Below are positions 8,446-17,396 of a stretch of DNA of 64,000 bases, in pieces; position 1 is the first letter of the stretch, and each line of letters starts with the position of its first letter. The DNA is from DASXPG01 sp036493755 (GTDB taxonomy: Bacteria > Gemmatimonadota > Gemmatimonadetes > Gemmatimonadales > JACORV01), in assembly GCA_036493755.1 (NCBI GenBank), contig DASXPG010000106.1, positions 14,152-78,151 of the forward strand. Direction: 5' to 3'. Position numbers and translations under genes: made by a program. Below the pieces are notes generated by a model. That model was not told the DNA's origin. It saw only the letters and a list, made by a program, of their open reading frames with translations, and did no database searches.

Positions 8446-9318
8446 TCAGCGCCCCAGCTTCTCCCGGAAGAAGGCGATGGTGCGGGGCCAGGCGGCCTGC
8501 GACGCCCGCAGGTTGGCGCCATCGCGATCGGCCTGAGCCCGGAGAAATCCGTGGCCGGCGCCTTCGAACAGAGTCGCATCAAACGGCTTGTGGAGCCGGG
8601 CCATTTCACGCTGCGCCGGCGGCACCGATGCATCCACACGGGCATCATCGCCGCCATAGAAACCGAGCACCGGGGCGCTGATGCGTCCCAACGAGGCGCT
8701 GTCGGGCGTAGGTGCGCCGTAGTACACCACCGCGGCTTTGTTGCCTCCCATCGAATACGCGGCCGCGAAGCTCTGGCCGCCGCCCCAGCAGAAACCCACC
8801 GTGCCGAAGATCGGCCGAGCGGCGGGAAGCCCGGTGCCGTAACGCGCCGCGGACATCAGCCGCCGGTTGATCTGGTCCTGCGAGAGCGTGCGGATCAACG
8901 CGACCGCGCCCTGGCGGTCGACCGATTCGGTGCCGCCACCGTTAGGCCCGTGCCCGGTCAGCAGGTCGGGCGCCACGGCGATATAGCCCTCGGCAGCGAG
9001 CTGGTCGGCAACGCCGCGGATCCAGTCGGAGAGCCCGAAGACCTCGTGGATCACCACCACGACCGGCGCCTTGTCGCGTCGCTCGGGATAGGAGACCCAC
9101 ATCCGGACGCTGTCGCCGCCTCCGGCGTCGATCTTCACGTATTCACCGTGGCGGGGTGAGGCGTTGAGGCGGTCGACCGCACCGGCCTCATCGGCGGGGA
9201 GTTGCTGAGCTGGCGCCGACCGGGCGGTGTGCGCACACCCGACAACGGCGAGGGCCGGCAGTACCCGCAGCAACAGGCTGCGGCAACTGTGGCGACGGAG
9301 GCGACGGTTGGCTGTCAT
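8446..9318 (-). CDS. Dienelactone-hydrolase-family lipoprotein
   Basis: 290 residues. A basic N-terminus, a hydrophobic stretch and lipobox VVGC (C28) indicate an exported lipoprotein. The hydrolase domain has E92 (IHEVFGL), nucleophile C177 (GFCWGGG), D224/D225 (GGDDARVD) and H256 (GAGHGFL). This matches the Cys-His-Asp triad of dienelactone hydrolases, which open lactone or ester bonds. The substrate is unknown. It is a single gene, divergent from the permease at 9397. Confidence 0.9.
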   Translation of the reverse strand: MTANRRLRRHSCRSLLLRVLPALAVVGCAHTARSAPAQQLPADEAGAVDRLNASPRHGEYVKIDAGGGDSVRMWVSYPERRDKAPVVVVIHEVFGLSDWIRGVADQLAAEGYIAVAPDLLTGHGPNGGGTESVDRQGAVALIRTLSQDQINRRLMSAARYGTGLPAARPIFGTVGFCWGGGQSFAAAYSMGGNKAAVVYYGAPTPDSASLGRISAPVLGFYGGDDARVDASVPPAQREMARLHKPFDATLFEGAGHGFLRAQADRDGANLRASQAAWPRTIAFFREKLGR

Positions 9319-9396
9319 CAGTGAAACCTGCCTTTCGAGCAGAGCGTACGCCAGTTAGACGCTCTCGCCCTCCTTACGCCGCCAGGAGCTGTCCCG

Positions 9397-11829
9397 ATGC
9401 GCAACTTCGTCACCGACCTCCGCTACGGCCTTCGGATGCTGCTCAAGCATCCCGGACTCGCGACCATCTCGGTCACCGCCCTGGCGCTGGGCATCGGGCT
9501 CACGGCCATGATGTGGAGCATCGTCTACGGCGCGCTCATGCGCGACATGCCTTTCGAGCGCGGCCAGGACCTGGTGTACGTGCGGCGCTACCGGCCGGAT
9601 CGCGGGCCCAACAACAACATGTCCATGCCGGTCCACGACTACGAGGCGTACCGCGCGGGCCAGCACGCTTTCGAGGACATGGCCTCGTGGTACGAGGGCA
9701 CGGTCAACGTGAGCGGCATCGAAGGGCGTCCCGAACGATTTACCGGCGGCTTCATCACTCCGTCGGCCTTCCGCCTTCTGCGGCTGCCCCCGCGGCTCGG
9801 CCGCGCCTTCACCGACGACGACAACAAGGCCGGCGCGCCCAATGTGGCGATGATTTCCTGGGACCTGTGGCAGGAACGCTTCGGCGGCGACAGCGCGATC
9901 ATCGGCAAGACGCTGCGCGCCAACGGCATCTCCGAAGAAATCGTGGGCGTCATGCCGCGCGGTTTCCTGTTCCCCAACGCCTCGAAGCTGTGGCTCCCGC
10001 TGCGCATGAACGCGACGACCCAGCAGCCGTGGGCGTCGGGCACGTGGCTGGAATCGATGGGGCGCCTCAAACCCGGCGCCACGATAGCCCAGGTGCGCGC
10101 CGAGCTGGGGATCGTGGCGGCGCGGCTGGCGCAGGAGCATCCCAAAGAGAACACGGGTATCGCGCCGCTGGTCCAGACACCGAACCAGTACCTGGTGCCC
10201 GAGGGACCGCGGACCATGCTGTGGACCATGCTGGGCGCGGTCTTCGGCGTGCTGCTGCTGGCCTGCTCCAACGTCGCCAATCTGCTGTTGGCGCGGGCGG
10301 CCATGCGCAGCAAGGAAGTCGCCATCCGCACGGCGCTGGGCGCGAGCCGCGCGCGGGTGATCGGGCAACTGCTCACCGAAGCGCTGGTGATCTCCCTCAT
10401 CGGCTCGGTGATCGGCATCGGCATTGCGGCGGTGGGGGTTCGCTGGTTCAACCACGCACTGCTCCAGACCCAGCTTCCTTTCTGGGTGAAAATCACGGTT
10501 GATCCTCCGATCCTGCTCTTCGTGCTCCTGGTCAGCGTGCTGGCCGCGGTGATCAGCGGCGTGGTACCGGCGCTCCAGGCGACCAACGCAAAAATCCACG
10601 ACGTCCTCAAGGACGAGGGTCGCGGGAGCTCCAGCCTGCGGCTGGGCCGGTTCAGCAAGGGGCTGGTAGTGCTGGAGCTCGCGCTCGCGGGCGGATTGCT
10701 GGTGGCGGCGGGATTCATGATCCAGAGCGTCATCCAGCGATCGCACTTCGACTACGGTGTGAGAACGTCGAATGTGCTCACCGCCCGCGCCGGTTTGTTC
10801 GAAACGACCTACCCCGACTCGGCCAGCCACGCGAAGTTCTGGCGCGATCTCGAAGTGCGCATGCAGCAGCTGCCGGCCAACAACGGCGCCGCGCTGATGA
10901 CCGCTCTTCCGGGACTCTTCGGCGGCAACGGCGGCACCTTTGCCGTCGAAGGCAAGACCTACGCCACCGACCGCGATTACCCCGAGACCCGTTCGGTCGC
11001 GGTCTCACCATCGTACTTCGCGCTGTTCAAGCTTCAATCAGTGGAAGGCCGGCTGCTGACGGAGAACGACAACGGCGCCACCGCGCAGGTCGCGGTGGTA
11101 ACGCGCGGTTTCGCGCTCAAACACTTCCCGGGACAGTCGCCCCTCGGCAAGCGGCTGCGTTTCGGGGACGCCGAATCCACGCAGCCCTGGCTGACGATCG
11201 TGGGCGTGATTCCGGACGTCTGGTACGACGGGACCAACGACACGCCGGCCCGGACGGTCGTGCTGACGTCCATTTACCAGGGCGACTATCGGTTCCTGTC
11301 GATCGCGATCGGCGCGCCGAGCAATCCGACGGGATTCACCGGCCCGCTTCAGATGGCGGTGCTCGGCGTGGATCGCGACCAGCCGGTCTACTTCGTCCGC
11401 ACCCTCGATGAAGCCATCGCCGCCAACGGCTGGTTCTACACGGTATTCGGCGACCTTTTCGCGAGCTTCGGCGCCGCCGCGCTGTTCCTCGCGATGATCG
11501 GGGTCTATGGCGTGATGTCGTTCGCGGTAACGCGCCGGACGCCGGAGATCGGCGTCCGCATGGCGCTGGGCGCCGGCACGAAGGACGTGCTGCGGCTCTT
11601 CCTGCAGCAGGGCACGATCCAGATCGCCATTGGCCTGCTGCTCGGCGCGGCATTGGCCTTCGGCATTTCGCGCGGCCTGACGTCCGTTCTCTTCCAGGTG
11701 GACATCAACAACGGGCTGATGTACGGGGGCGTTTCGGCGGCGCTGGCGCTGAGCGGCTTCGTCGCGATCCTCATTCCGTCATTGCGCGCGACCCGCGTAG
11801 ACCCGCTGAGCGCGCTGAGATACGACTAG
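9397..11829 (+). CDS. Large ABC transporter permease, MacB-like with two FtsX domains
   Basis: 810 residues. It starts MRNFVTDLRYGLRMLLKHPG; TM1 is near 22-42; a MacB-type periplasmic domain follows; three more helices lie near 270-390 with the FtsX motif (NLLLARAAMRSKEVAIRTALGASR). A second periplasmic domain and a second helix trio (RRTPEIGVRMALGAGTKDVL) complete it. This duplicated layout is that of 'orphan' permeases common in Acidobacteria and Gemmatimonadota. No ATPase gene is adjacent. Unlike the protein at 55929-58628 it lacks the extended N-terminal prefix domain. Confidence 0.92.
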   Translation: MRNFVTDLRYGLRMLLKHPGLATISVTALALGIGLTAMMWSIVYGALMRDMPFERGQDLVYVRRYRPDRGPNNNMSMPVHDYEAYRAGQHAFEDMASWYEGTVNVSGIEGRPERFTGGFITPSAFRLLRLPPRLGRAFTDDDNKAGAPNVAMISWDLWQERFGGDSAIIGKTLRANGISEEIVGVMPRGFLFPNASKLWLPLRMNATTQQPWASGTWLESMGRLKPGATIAQVRAELGIVAARLAQEHPKENTGIAPLVQTPNQYLVPEGPRTMLWTMLGAVFGVLLLACSNVANLLLARAAMRSKEVAIRTALGASRARVIGQLLTEALVISLIGSVIGIGIAAVGVRWFNHALLQTQLPFWVKITVDPPILLFVLLVSVLAAVISGVVPALQATNAKIHDVLKDEGRGSSSLRLGRFSKGLVVLELALAGGLLVAAGFMIQSVIQRSHFDYGVRTSNVLTARAGLFETTYPDSASHAKFWRDLEVRMQQLPANNGAALMTALPGLFGGNGGTFAVEGKTYATDRDYPETRSVAVSPSYFALFKLQSVEGRLLTENDNGATAQVAVVTRGFALKHFPGQSPLGKRLRFGDAESTQPWLTIVGVIPDVWYDGTNDTPARTVVLTSIYQGDYRFLSIAIGAPSNPTGFTGPLQMAVLGVDRDQPVYFVRTLDEAIAANGWFYTVFGDLFASFGAAALFLAMIGVYGVMSFAVTRRTPEIGVRMALGAGTKDVLRLFLQQGTIQIAIGLLLGAALAFGISRGLTSVLFQVDINNGLMYGGVSAALALSGFVAILIPSLRATRVDPLSALRYD

Positions 11830-11893
11830 AGGAGAGAGGAGCGGGAAGAGCGCTGACTGCGCGCATCGCTCCTCTTTCCCCTCTCCTCTCTCC
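11828..11893. terminator. Purine/pyrimidine inverted repeat between convergent genes
   Basis: A GAGGAGAGAGGAGCGGGAAG arm is mirrored by CTCCTCTTTCCCCTCTCCTC, exactly filling the gap between the convergent permease and EVE genes. It can form a long imperfect hairpin in either transcript, so a bidirectional terminator is likely. The iterated GAGGA units resemble the hairpin at 55859-55930. Confidence 0.6.
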
Positions 11894-12280
11894 CTACCCA
11901 GTCAGTCTCACCCACTGTTCCGGCGTCGCGGGAATCACCGATAGCCGCGGCTGCCTGACGAGGGGCGAGTCCCCGAACTCGTCCATGCCGCGAATCTCGG
12001 CCAGCGTCACCGGCGCGAGTTTCCGGCCGGCTTTCAGATCCACCACGGTGAGCTTGCTGTCCTTGGGATCGGCGTACGGCGCCGAGACAACGGTCGCGGT
12101 GCCGACAACAGCCTTCTCGGCGCCGGTGTGGTAGATGGCGACCTGGTCGTCCTTCGTCATCGCCTTGATGTTGCGCAGCGCCACCGGATTGGTGACGCCG
12201 TCCCAGCGCGCCGTGCCCGCGCGCACCAAATCGTCAAACGAGTAGGTCGACGGCTCGGTCTTCAGCACCCAGTGCGCCAT
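11894..12280 (-). CDS. EVE-domain protein
   Basis: 128 residues covering one EVE domain: MAHWVLKTEPSTYSFDDL at the start, WDGVTNPVALRNIKAM, VAIYHTGAEKAVVGTA in the core. EVE domains share the PUA-like fold and are thought to bind modified bases. The start is chosen by the family N-terminus and by GGAGGGAGGGCGG just upstream. It is divergent from the DUF72 gene at 12333. No restriction system is next to it. Confidence 0.93.
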   Translation of the reverse strand: MAHWVLKTEPSTYSFDDLVRAGTARWDGVTNPVALRNIKAMTKDDQVAIYHTGAEKAVVGTATVVSAPYADPKDSKLTVVDLKAGRKLAPVTLAEIRGMDEFGDSPLVRQPRLSVIPATPEQWVRLTG

Positions 12281-12332
12281 ATCCGCCCTCCCTCCGATAT
12301 CATTCACGCACGATACCGAGGAAAGCGAAACG

Positions 12333-13043
12333 ATGAAAGTGCGGGCCGGGACCAGTGGATACGCCTACAAGGAGTGGAAGGGGAGTTTCTACCCCGCCGA
12401 TCTCAAGTCTGACGCCTTTCTGCCTTACTATGCCGAGCATTTCGACACCGTCGAGATCAACAATACGTTCTATCGCATGCCCACCACCACACTTCTCGAG
12501 CAGTGGGCGGCGCAGGTTCCCGCGAGCTTCTGCTTCGTGCTCAAGGCGCCGATGCGGCTCACGCACCGCAAACGCCTGAAGGAGTGCGGCGAGGACCTGA
12601 AGTTCTTCGTCGACACGGCGCGCAGCCTCGGCGGGCAGCTCGGCCCCACGCTGATTCAGCTGCCGCCCAACATGAAGAAGGATCTGCCGAGGCTCCAGGA
12701 CTTCCTCACGCTGTTGCCGCAGGGATGGCGCGCCGCGTTCGAGTTCCGGCACCAGTCCTGGTTCGACGACGACATCTACAGCCTGCTGCGCCAGCACGAT
12801 GCCGCGCTGGTGGCGGCCGAAACCGATCCGGAGGAGACGCCGCTCGACGTGCCGTTCGTCCCGACGGCGAGTTGGGGGTATATGAGACTCCGGCGCAAAG
12901 CCTACGAGCCGGGCGCGCTGCTCGAGTGGGCGAAGCGGATCACGAGCACCGCGTGGGATGATGCGTTCGTATTCTTCAAGCACGAGGACGAGGGCACCGG
13001 GCCGCGCCTCGCCGCTGAATTCCTGAGGATTCTGAAATCGTGA
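12333..13043 (+). CDS. DUF72 (YecE-like) protein
   Basis: 236 residues spanning a full DUF72 TIM-barrel-like domain: GTSGYAYKEWKGSFYP at the start, FDTVEINNTFYRMP, FCFVLKAP, LGPTLIQLPP, AFEFRHQSWF, and DAFVFFKHED near the end. The family is widespread; its biochemical role is not established in general. Its stop overlaps the start of the mechanosensitive channel gene (TGATG), so the two are coupled. Confidence 0.95.
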   Translation: MKVRAGTSGYAYKEWKGSFYPADLKSDAFLPYYAEHFDTVEINNTFYRMPTTTLLEQWAAQVPASFCFVLKAPMRLTHRKRLKECGEDLKFFVDTARSLGGQLGPTLIQLPPNMKKDLPRLQDFLTLLPQGWRAAFEFRHQSWFDDDIYSLLRQHDAALVAAETDPEETPLDVPFVPTASWGYMRLRRKAYEPGALLEWAKRITSTAWDDAFVFFKHEDEGTGPRLAAEFLRILKS

Positions 13044-14119
13044 TGCAGGCTCATGCGCTGGTGATGCCGGACTTCAACACCTGGTGGCCACCCGCCGCGG
13101 CGGCGATCGGCGGCCTCGTGGTCGGAGTCCTGGTCCGCCGGACGGTGCTGACCTGGCTCGCCAGGTTGGCGGCGAAGTCGGCCTGGAGGTTCGACGATGT
13201 CCTGATCGCGTCGATCAACGGCCCGGTCGTCATCTGGTTCGTGCTGCTGGGACTGCGGCTCGCGGTGCGGATGATGCCGCTGACCGACGCCGCCGATCAT
13301 ACCATCGGCACCATCATCCTGATCGTCGGCATCCTGTCGGTCACCTGGGCCCTGGCGCGGTTCACGGCGCGGATGCTCAAGATCGTCGCGTCGCACCGCC
13401 TGCCGAACGTCAGCCTGCTGGCCAACCTCTCGCAGGTCATCGTCTTCTCCATCGGCGTGCTCATCATCTTCGACACGATGGGCCTCCACATCGGCGCCGT
13501 CCTCGGCGCCCTCGGCATCGGCGGCCTCGCCGTCGGCCTCGCCCTCCAGGATACCCTGGCAAATTTCTTTGCCGGCCTGCGCATCATCGCGGCGCACACG
13601 ATCCGCAGCGGCGATCACGTGAAACTCGAGACCGGCCAGGAAGGGGTGATCGAGGACATCAGCTGGGGCTTGACGACGGTGCGCGAAGGCGCGGGGAACA
13701 TGATCATCGTTCCCAACTCCCGGCTCGGCACCATGATCGTGATCAACTACGCGCTGCCGGCGGCGGCCCAGAACGTCACCGTCGACCTGGGCGTCGGCTA
13801 CGATGCCGACCTGGACCAGGTCGAGAAGGTGGTGCTCGACGTGGCCCGGGAGACGCTGCGATCGGTACCCGAGGGGATGCCGGACTTCATTCCGGCGCTG
13901 CGCTTCAAGGAATTTGGTGAGTACTCGATCAAGTTCTTCGTGGTACTGCAGGCCAAGAGCCAGGGCGACCGGTGGGCCGTGGTCTCGGACTTCATCAAGC
14001 GGCTGCATCGCCGCTTCGAGAAGGAGGGAATCCTGATCCCGCTGCCGCACCGGGTGGTGGTGACGCGGAGCGGGGACCCTAAGCCCGAGAATCCGCCCGC
14101 GTCGCCGGCTTCCCGCTAA
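13043..14119 (+). CDS. Small-conductance mechanosensitive channel (MscS family)
   Basis: 358 residues. Helices lie near 13-30, 54-76, 84-106 and 125-147. The pore helix has the MscS glycine/alanine pattern (GALGIGGLAVGLALQDTLAN), followed by the beta domain (SGDHVKLETGQEGVIEDI, VPNSRLGTMIVINY) and the alpha/beta C-terminal domain. The start is the ATG overlapping the DUF72 stop; a GTG three bases earlier is also possible. The channel would release solutes on osmotic downshock. Its 3' end overlaps the convergent gene by 41 bases. Confidence 0.93.
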   Translation: MQAHALVMPDFNTWWPPAAAAIGGLVVGVLVRRTVLTWLARLAAKSAWRFDDVLIASINGPVVIWFVLLGLRLAVRMMPLTDAADHTIGTIILIVGILSVTWALARFTARMLKIVASHRLPNVSLLANLSQVIVFSIGVLIIFDTMGLHIGAVLGALGIGGLAVGLALQDTLANFFAGLRIIAAHTIRSGDHVKLETGQEGVIEDISWGLTTVREGAGNMIIVPNSRLGTMIVINYALPAAAQNVTVDLGVGYDADLDQVEKVVLDVARETLRSVPEGMPDFIPALRFKEFGEYSIKFFVVLQAKSQGDRWAVVSDFIKRLHRRFEKEGILIPLPHRVVVTRSGDPKPENPPASPASR

Positions 14120-14741
14120 GAACCGACCGCATCCAGCTGGCCGTCTCATCGGCAATTTCGTCCATCACCGGCTGGTCGCCGCCGCGGATCTTCTTCGGAA
14201 CCTTGAAGCTGTGATCCCCGCCTTCGACCGGATGCAGCGTCACCTCGGCGCCTAACAACTCGATGATCCCGCCCAGCAGCCCGGGCTGCGCGAATTCATC
14301 GCGCGATCCCTGGATGAAGAGCATCGGCACCTTCACCTTCGCCAGGTGGGCGGCGCGCTCGGTGCCCGGCCGGCCCGGGGCGTGCAGGGGGAAGCCGAGA
14401 AAGACCAGCCCGCGCACGCCGGCCAACGGTTCCTCGGATTGCGCCGTGGAGGTCATGCGGCCACCGAACGATTTCCCTCCGGCGAAGAGCGGCACGCCCG
14501 GCGCGGCTTTCGCCGCTTCGGCCACCGCCTCGCGGACCCGCGCCGCGGCAACCGGCGGCGAGTCGGTCCGGCTCTTCTTCTGCTCCATGTAGAGAAACTC
14601 GTACCGGAACGTCCCGATGCCGCAAGCGGCAAGTGCCGTCGCGCACGACTCCATGAAGGGATGATCCATCCCCGCGCCGGCGCCGTGGGCGAACACGTAG
14701 ACGGCGGCAGCGTCATCCGGGAGAACGAGGCAGTGATTCAG
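14079..14741 (-). CDS. Alpha/beta hydrolase (KANL3/Tex30-like) with apparent CTG start
   Basis: 220 residues: VYVFAHGAGAGMDHPFM oxyanion region, nucleophile S91 (GGKSFGGRM), D148 (GSRDEF) and H177 (GGDHSFK). The fold begins right after residue 12, yet no ATG, GTG or TTG lies upstream in frame near the GH15 stop. The best candidate is CTG at 14741, whose CTGA overlaps the GH15 stop in the same way ATGA overlaps do. A single frame runs much further upstream, but only as a shadow of GH15. It is the last gene of the trehalose operon; substrate unknown. Confidence 0.8.
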   Translation of the reverse strand: MNHCLVLPDDAAAVYVFAHGAGAGMDHPFMESCATALAACGIGTFRYEFLYMEQKKSRTDSPPVAAARVREAVAEAAKAAPGVPLFAGGKSFGGRMTSTAQSEEPLAGVRGLVFLGFPLHAPGRPGTERAAHLAKVKVPMLFIQGSRDEFAQPGLLGGIIELLGAEVTLHPVEGGDHSFKVPKKIRGGDQPVMDEIADETASWMRSVLSGKPATRADSRA

Positions 14742-16594
14742 ATGAGCCCCGTGGGACCGACTTCGGCGGCGGGCGAGACGCCCCCGCGCAGTTTCTCGAG
14801 GATCGTCGCGGTGTTGATCAAGGCCGCATGGGACAGTCCCTGCGGAAAGTTGCCCATCTGCGCTCCCGTCAGCGGGTCGATTTCCTCGGCGAGCAGCCCC
14901 ATCGCATTGGAGCGGCGCAGCAGATTCTTGAAGAGCCGCTCGGCTTCCGCGAGCTCGCCGATCATCGCGAGGTTCTGGATCACCCAGAAACTGCAGAAGA
15001 TGAACGCCCCTTCGTCGCCGGTGAGGCCATCCTCGGAACGATAACGGTAGATCAGCTCCTCGACCGGCGTGGCCAGCTCCTTGCGCACGGCGTCGAGCGT
15101 CCCGCGCACCCGCGGGTCGCCGTGGGGAAGGAAACGGACCTTGGGAACGACCAGCAGCGCCGCGTCGAGCGCCGGATGATCGTACGACTGGATGAAGGTG
15201 TTGCGCGCGGTATCGAAACCTCTCTCGAGGATTTCGGCACGCAGCTTCTCGGCTTCCCGCCGCCAGGCGCCGGTGTCGCCCGGGAGCGAGTGGCGCTCGG
15301 CGAGCGCGGCGCCGTGGTCGAGGGTGACCCACGCCATGATCTTGCTGAAGACGTGATGCCGCGGCGCGACGCGCGGCTCCCAGATCGAGAAATCGGGCTC
15401 GCTCCAGTGCCGGCTGGTCCAATCGATCAGCCCATGCAGGGAAATCCAGGTGCCTTCGCTGACCGTGCGGCTCGTGCCCCACTCGGCGACGGTCGCGAGC
15501 AGCTCGCCGTAGACGTCCATCTGGAATTGATCGACGGCCCCGTTGCCGATGCGCACCGGGCCCAGACCCCGCCAGCCGCGAAGGTGCTCGAGGATCTTCT
15601 CCTCCGGCGGACGACGCGCGTCGGTGGCGTACATGATCTGGATGTAACGTCCATCCTCGCGGCGGCAGACCCGCTTGAGAAAACCCATGAACGCTTCGGT
15701 CTCCTCGGTATAGCCGAGTCCTTCGAAGGCCTGGAGCACGAAAGCGGCGTCCCGCAGCCAGACGTAGCGGTAGTCCCAGGTGCGGCCACCCTGGGTCGAT
15801 TCGGGAAGCGAGGTCGTCGGCGCGGCGACGATCGCGCCGGTCGGCTCGCAGCAGAGCAGCTTGAGGGCCAGCACGCTGCGCTCGACCTCGGCACGATAGG
15901 GTCCGTTGTACTGCATCTTCGCCGACCAGGCGTCCCAGTAGCGCACGGTATCGTCCAGCGTCGCGTCGCAATCGTGCGACGCAAGCGGACGTACTTCGTC
16001 GTCGTCGAAGGTCATCACGAACCAGGCCTGCGCGCCCTCTTCGAGGGTCAGCGTGCCGCTCGCGCCGGATTCACTCAGCGACCAATCGATGCCGTCCGAT
16101 GCGCAGAGGGTGACGACGTCGTCGAAACGGTCCGAGGCCATGAACCCGGCACGACGACCGGTGACGCGCGTGGGCGTCGCGGCGTATTCGAGTCGTGGCT
16201 CCCAGATGACCTGCGCCGGAACCGATCCGCGGACCGCGCGCAGCCGGCGCATGATCCGTCCGAAGCGGCCGCGTCGCGGCCCGACCGGCATGAAATCGAG
16301 CAGCTCGAGGGCACCGACGCCTTCCTGCGGACGAAACGTGGTGGAAAGCACGTTGGTGCCGGGGAGGTAGCGTTGCTCGGAGATCGACGCGACACTCGGC
16401 CCGATCAACCAGCGCCCGCCGCGCTCTTCGTCGAGCAATGCGGCGAAGGTGGTGGGGGAATCAAAACGCGGCAGACAACAGAAATCGATGGTGCCGTCGC
16501 ACGCGACCAGCGCCGCCGTGTTGAGATCACCAATGACGCCGTGCTCGTGAATCGCGCGATAGCTCACGGCGTACCGCGGCCAGCGGGACCGCAC
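14738..16594 (-). CDS. Glycoside hydrolase family 15 protein, probable trehalase
   Basis: 618 residues. An N-terminal beta-sandwich (about 10-240) is followed by an (alpha/alpha)6 barrel (GGRTWDYRYVWLRDAAFVL, GNGAVDQFQMDVYGE, SIWEPR, GDEGAFIFCSFWV). GH15 holds glucoamylases and some bacterial trehalases; catalytic acids are expected at the SIWEPR Glu and near GDEGAF. Its place after the trehalose synthase and phosphatase genes favours trehalose as substrate, by context only. The start is a GTG; GTG at 16567 is an alternative. No signal peptide, so cytoplasmic. Confidence 0.88.
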   Translation of the reverse strand: MRSRWPRYAVSYRAIHEHGVIGDLNTAALVACDGTIDFCCLPRFDSPTTFAALLDEERGGRWLIGPSVASISEQRYLPGTNVLSTTFRPQEGVGALELLDFMPVGPRRGRFGRIMRRLRAVRGSVPAQVIWEPRLEYAATPTRVTGRRAGFMASDRFDDVVTLCASDGIDWSLSESGASGTLTLEEGAQAWFVMTFDDDEVRPLASHDCDATLDDTVRYWDAWSAKMQYNGPYRAEVERSVLALKLLCCEPTGAIVAAPTTSLPESTQGGRTWDYRYVWLRDAAFVLQAFEGLGYTEETEAFMGFLKRVCRREDGRYIQIMYATDARRPPEEKILEHLRGWRGLGPVRIGNGAVDQFQMDVYGELLATVAEWGTSRTVSEGTWISLHGLIDWTSRHWSEPDFSIWEPRVAPRHHVFSKIMAWVTLDHGAALAERHSLPGDTGAWRREAEKLRAEILERGFDTARNTFIQSYDHPALDAALLVVPKVRFLPHGDPRVRGTLDAVRKELATPVEELIYRYRSEDGLTGDEGAFIFCSFWVIQNLAMIGELAEAERLFKNLLRRSNAMGLLAEEIDPLTGAQMGNFPQGLSHAALINTATILEKLRGGVSPAAEVGPTGLI

Positions 16595-16649
16595 CTCGTT
16601 ACGTCCATGTCCTTGTCTACCCAGATGAACGGCGGGAGAGCCCGGGGCC

Positions 16650-17396
16650 TCACCGGCGCTGCTCGCGGCCGGCGCCGGCCAGCCAGCGCCGCACCGCCGT
16701 GACGTCGGGCAGCCGCCACCGTGCTGCGCTCGCGCCCGCGCCGACCCTGATCGTATGGCCGCCCAGCTCGTTCACCACCGCGAAGGCGTCTTCGTCGGTG
16801 CGGTCGTCACCGAGATACACGGGAAGCCGGCCGCGAAATGGCGATTCCCGCAGGAAGGCCCGTACCGCCGATCCCTTGTTGGCGCCCGCGGGCCGAAGCT
16901 CCGCCACGCGGTGACCGCGCTGCAGCCGATGGCTGTGGCCCAGCCGCGCGAGCTCGGCCCGGAGCAGGCGGTGCACGTAACCCGCAAGCCGTGGCACGCG
17001 GCGATAGTGCAGCGCGAGCGATTGACCCTTGTCCTCGAGCAGCAGGCGGGGATGGTTCTCGACGCGGGTCCGCAGACGTCCCCGGGCATCATCGAGGAGT
17101 GCAGCGTCCGATGCGCACACCGTGTTGCCACCGGGCGCCAGGCGTCGCTCGGCGCCATGCTGGCCCGCCATCGGCAGGCGCAGCGCCGGGAAGAGGCGGT
17201 CGAGGTCGGCAAGCGAACGGCCGCTCACCAGCGCGACCGCGCCGCCGGTCGCGCGCATCAGTACGTCGAGCACGTGGAGCAATGCCCGGTCGGCCTTCAC
17301 GCCATGCGGCACGGGTTTCAGCCGCAGCAGCGTGCCATCGACATCGATCATGTACGCCCAGGCCGGGCTCGCCGCGGGAGGCTGACCTCGTGTCAC
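16650..17396 (-). CDS. otsB: Trehalose-6-phosphate phosphatase
   Basis: 248 residues of the HAD superfamily. Motif I is AYMIDVDGTLL, motif II VSGRSLAD, motif III lysine in GANKGSAVRAFL, motif IV YLGDDRTDEDAF. The start GTG at 17396 overlaps the synthase stop as GTGA and places motif I near residue 16, as expected. It dephosphorylates trehalose-6-phosphate to trehalose in the cytoplasm, after the adjacent synthase. Confidence 0.93.
   Translation of the reverse strand: MTRGQPPAASPAWAYMIDVDGTLLRLKPVPHGVKADRALLHVLDVLMRATGGAVALVSGRSLADLDRLFPALRLPMAGQHGAERRLAPGGNTVCASDAALLDDARGRLRTRVENHPRLLLEDKGQSLALHYRRVPRLAGYVHRLLRAELARLGHSHRLQRGHRVAELRPAGANKGSAVRAFLRESPFRGRLPVYLGDDRTDEDAFAVVNELGGHTIRVGAGASAARWRLPDVTAVRRWLAGAGREQRR

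Noticed and set aside
14079..15971. A 630-residue fusion protein on the minus strand
   Set aside because: Its upstream two thirds is a low-complexity Arg-rich shadow of the GH15 gene. Only the C-terminal 220 residues have a real fold.
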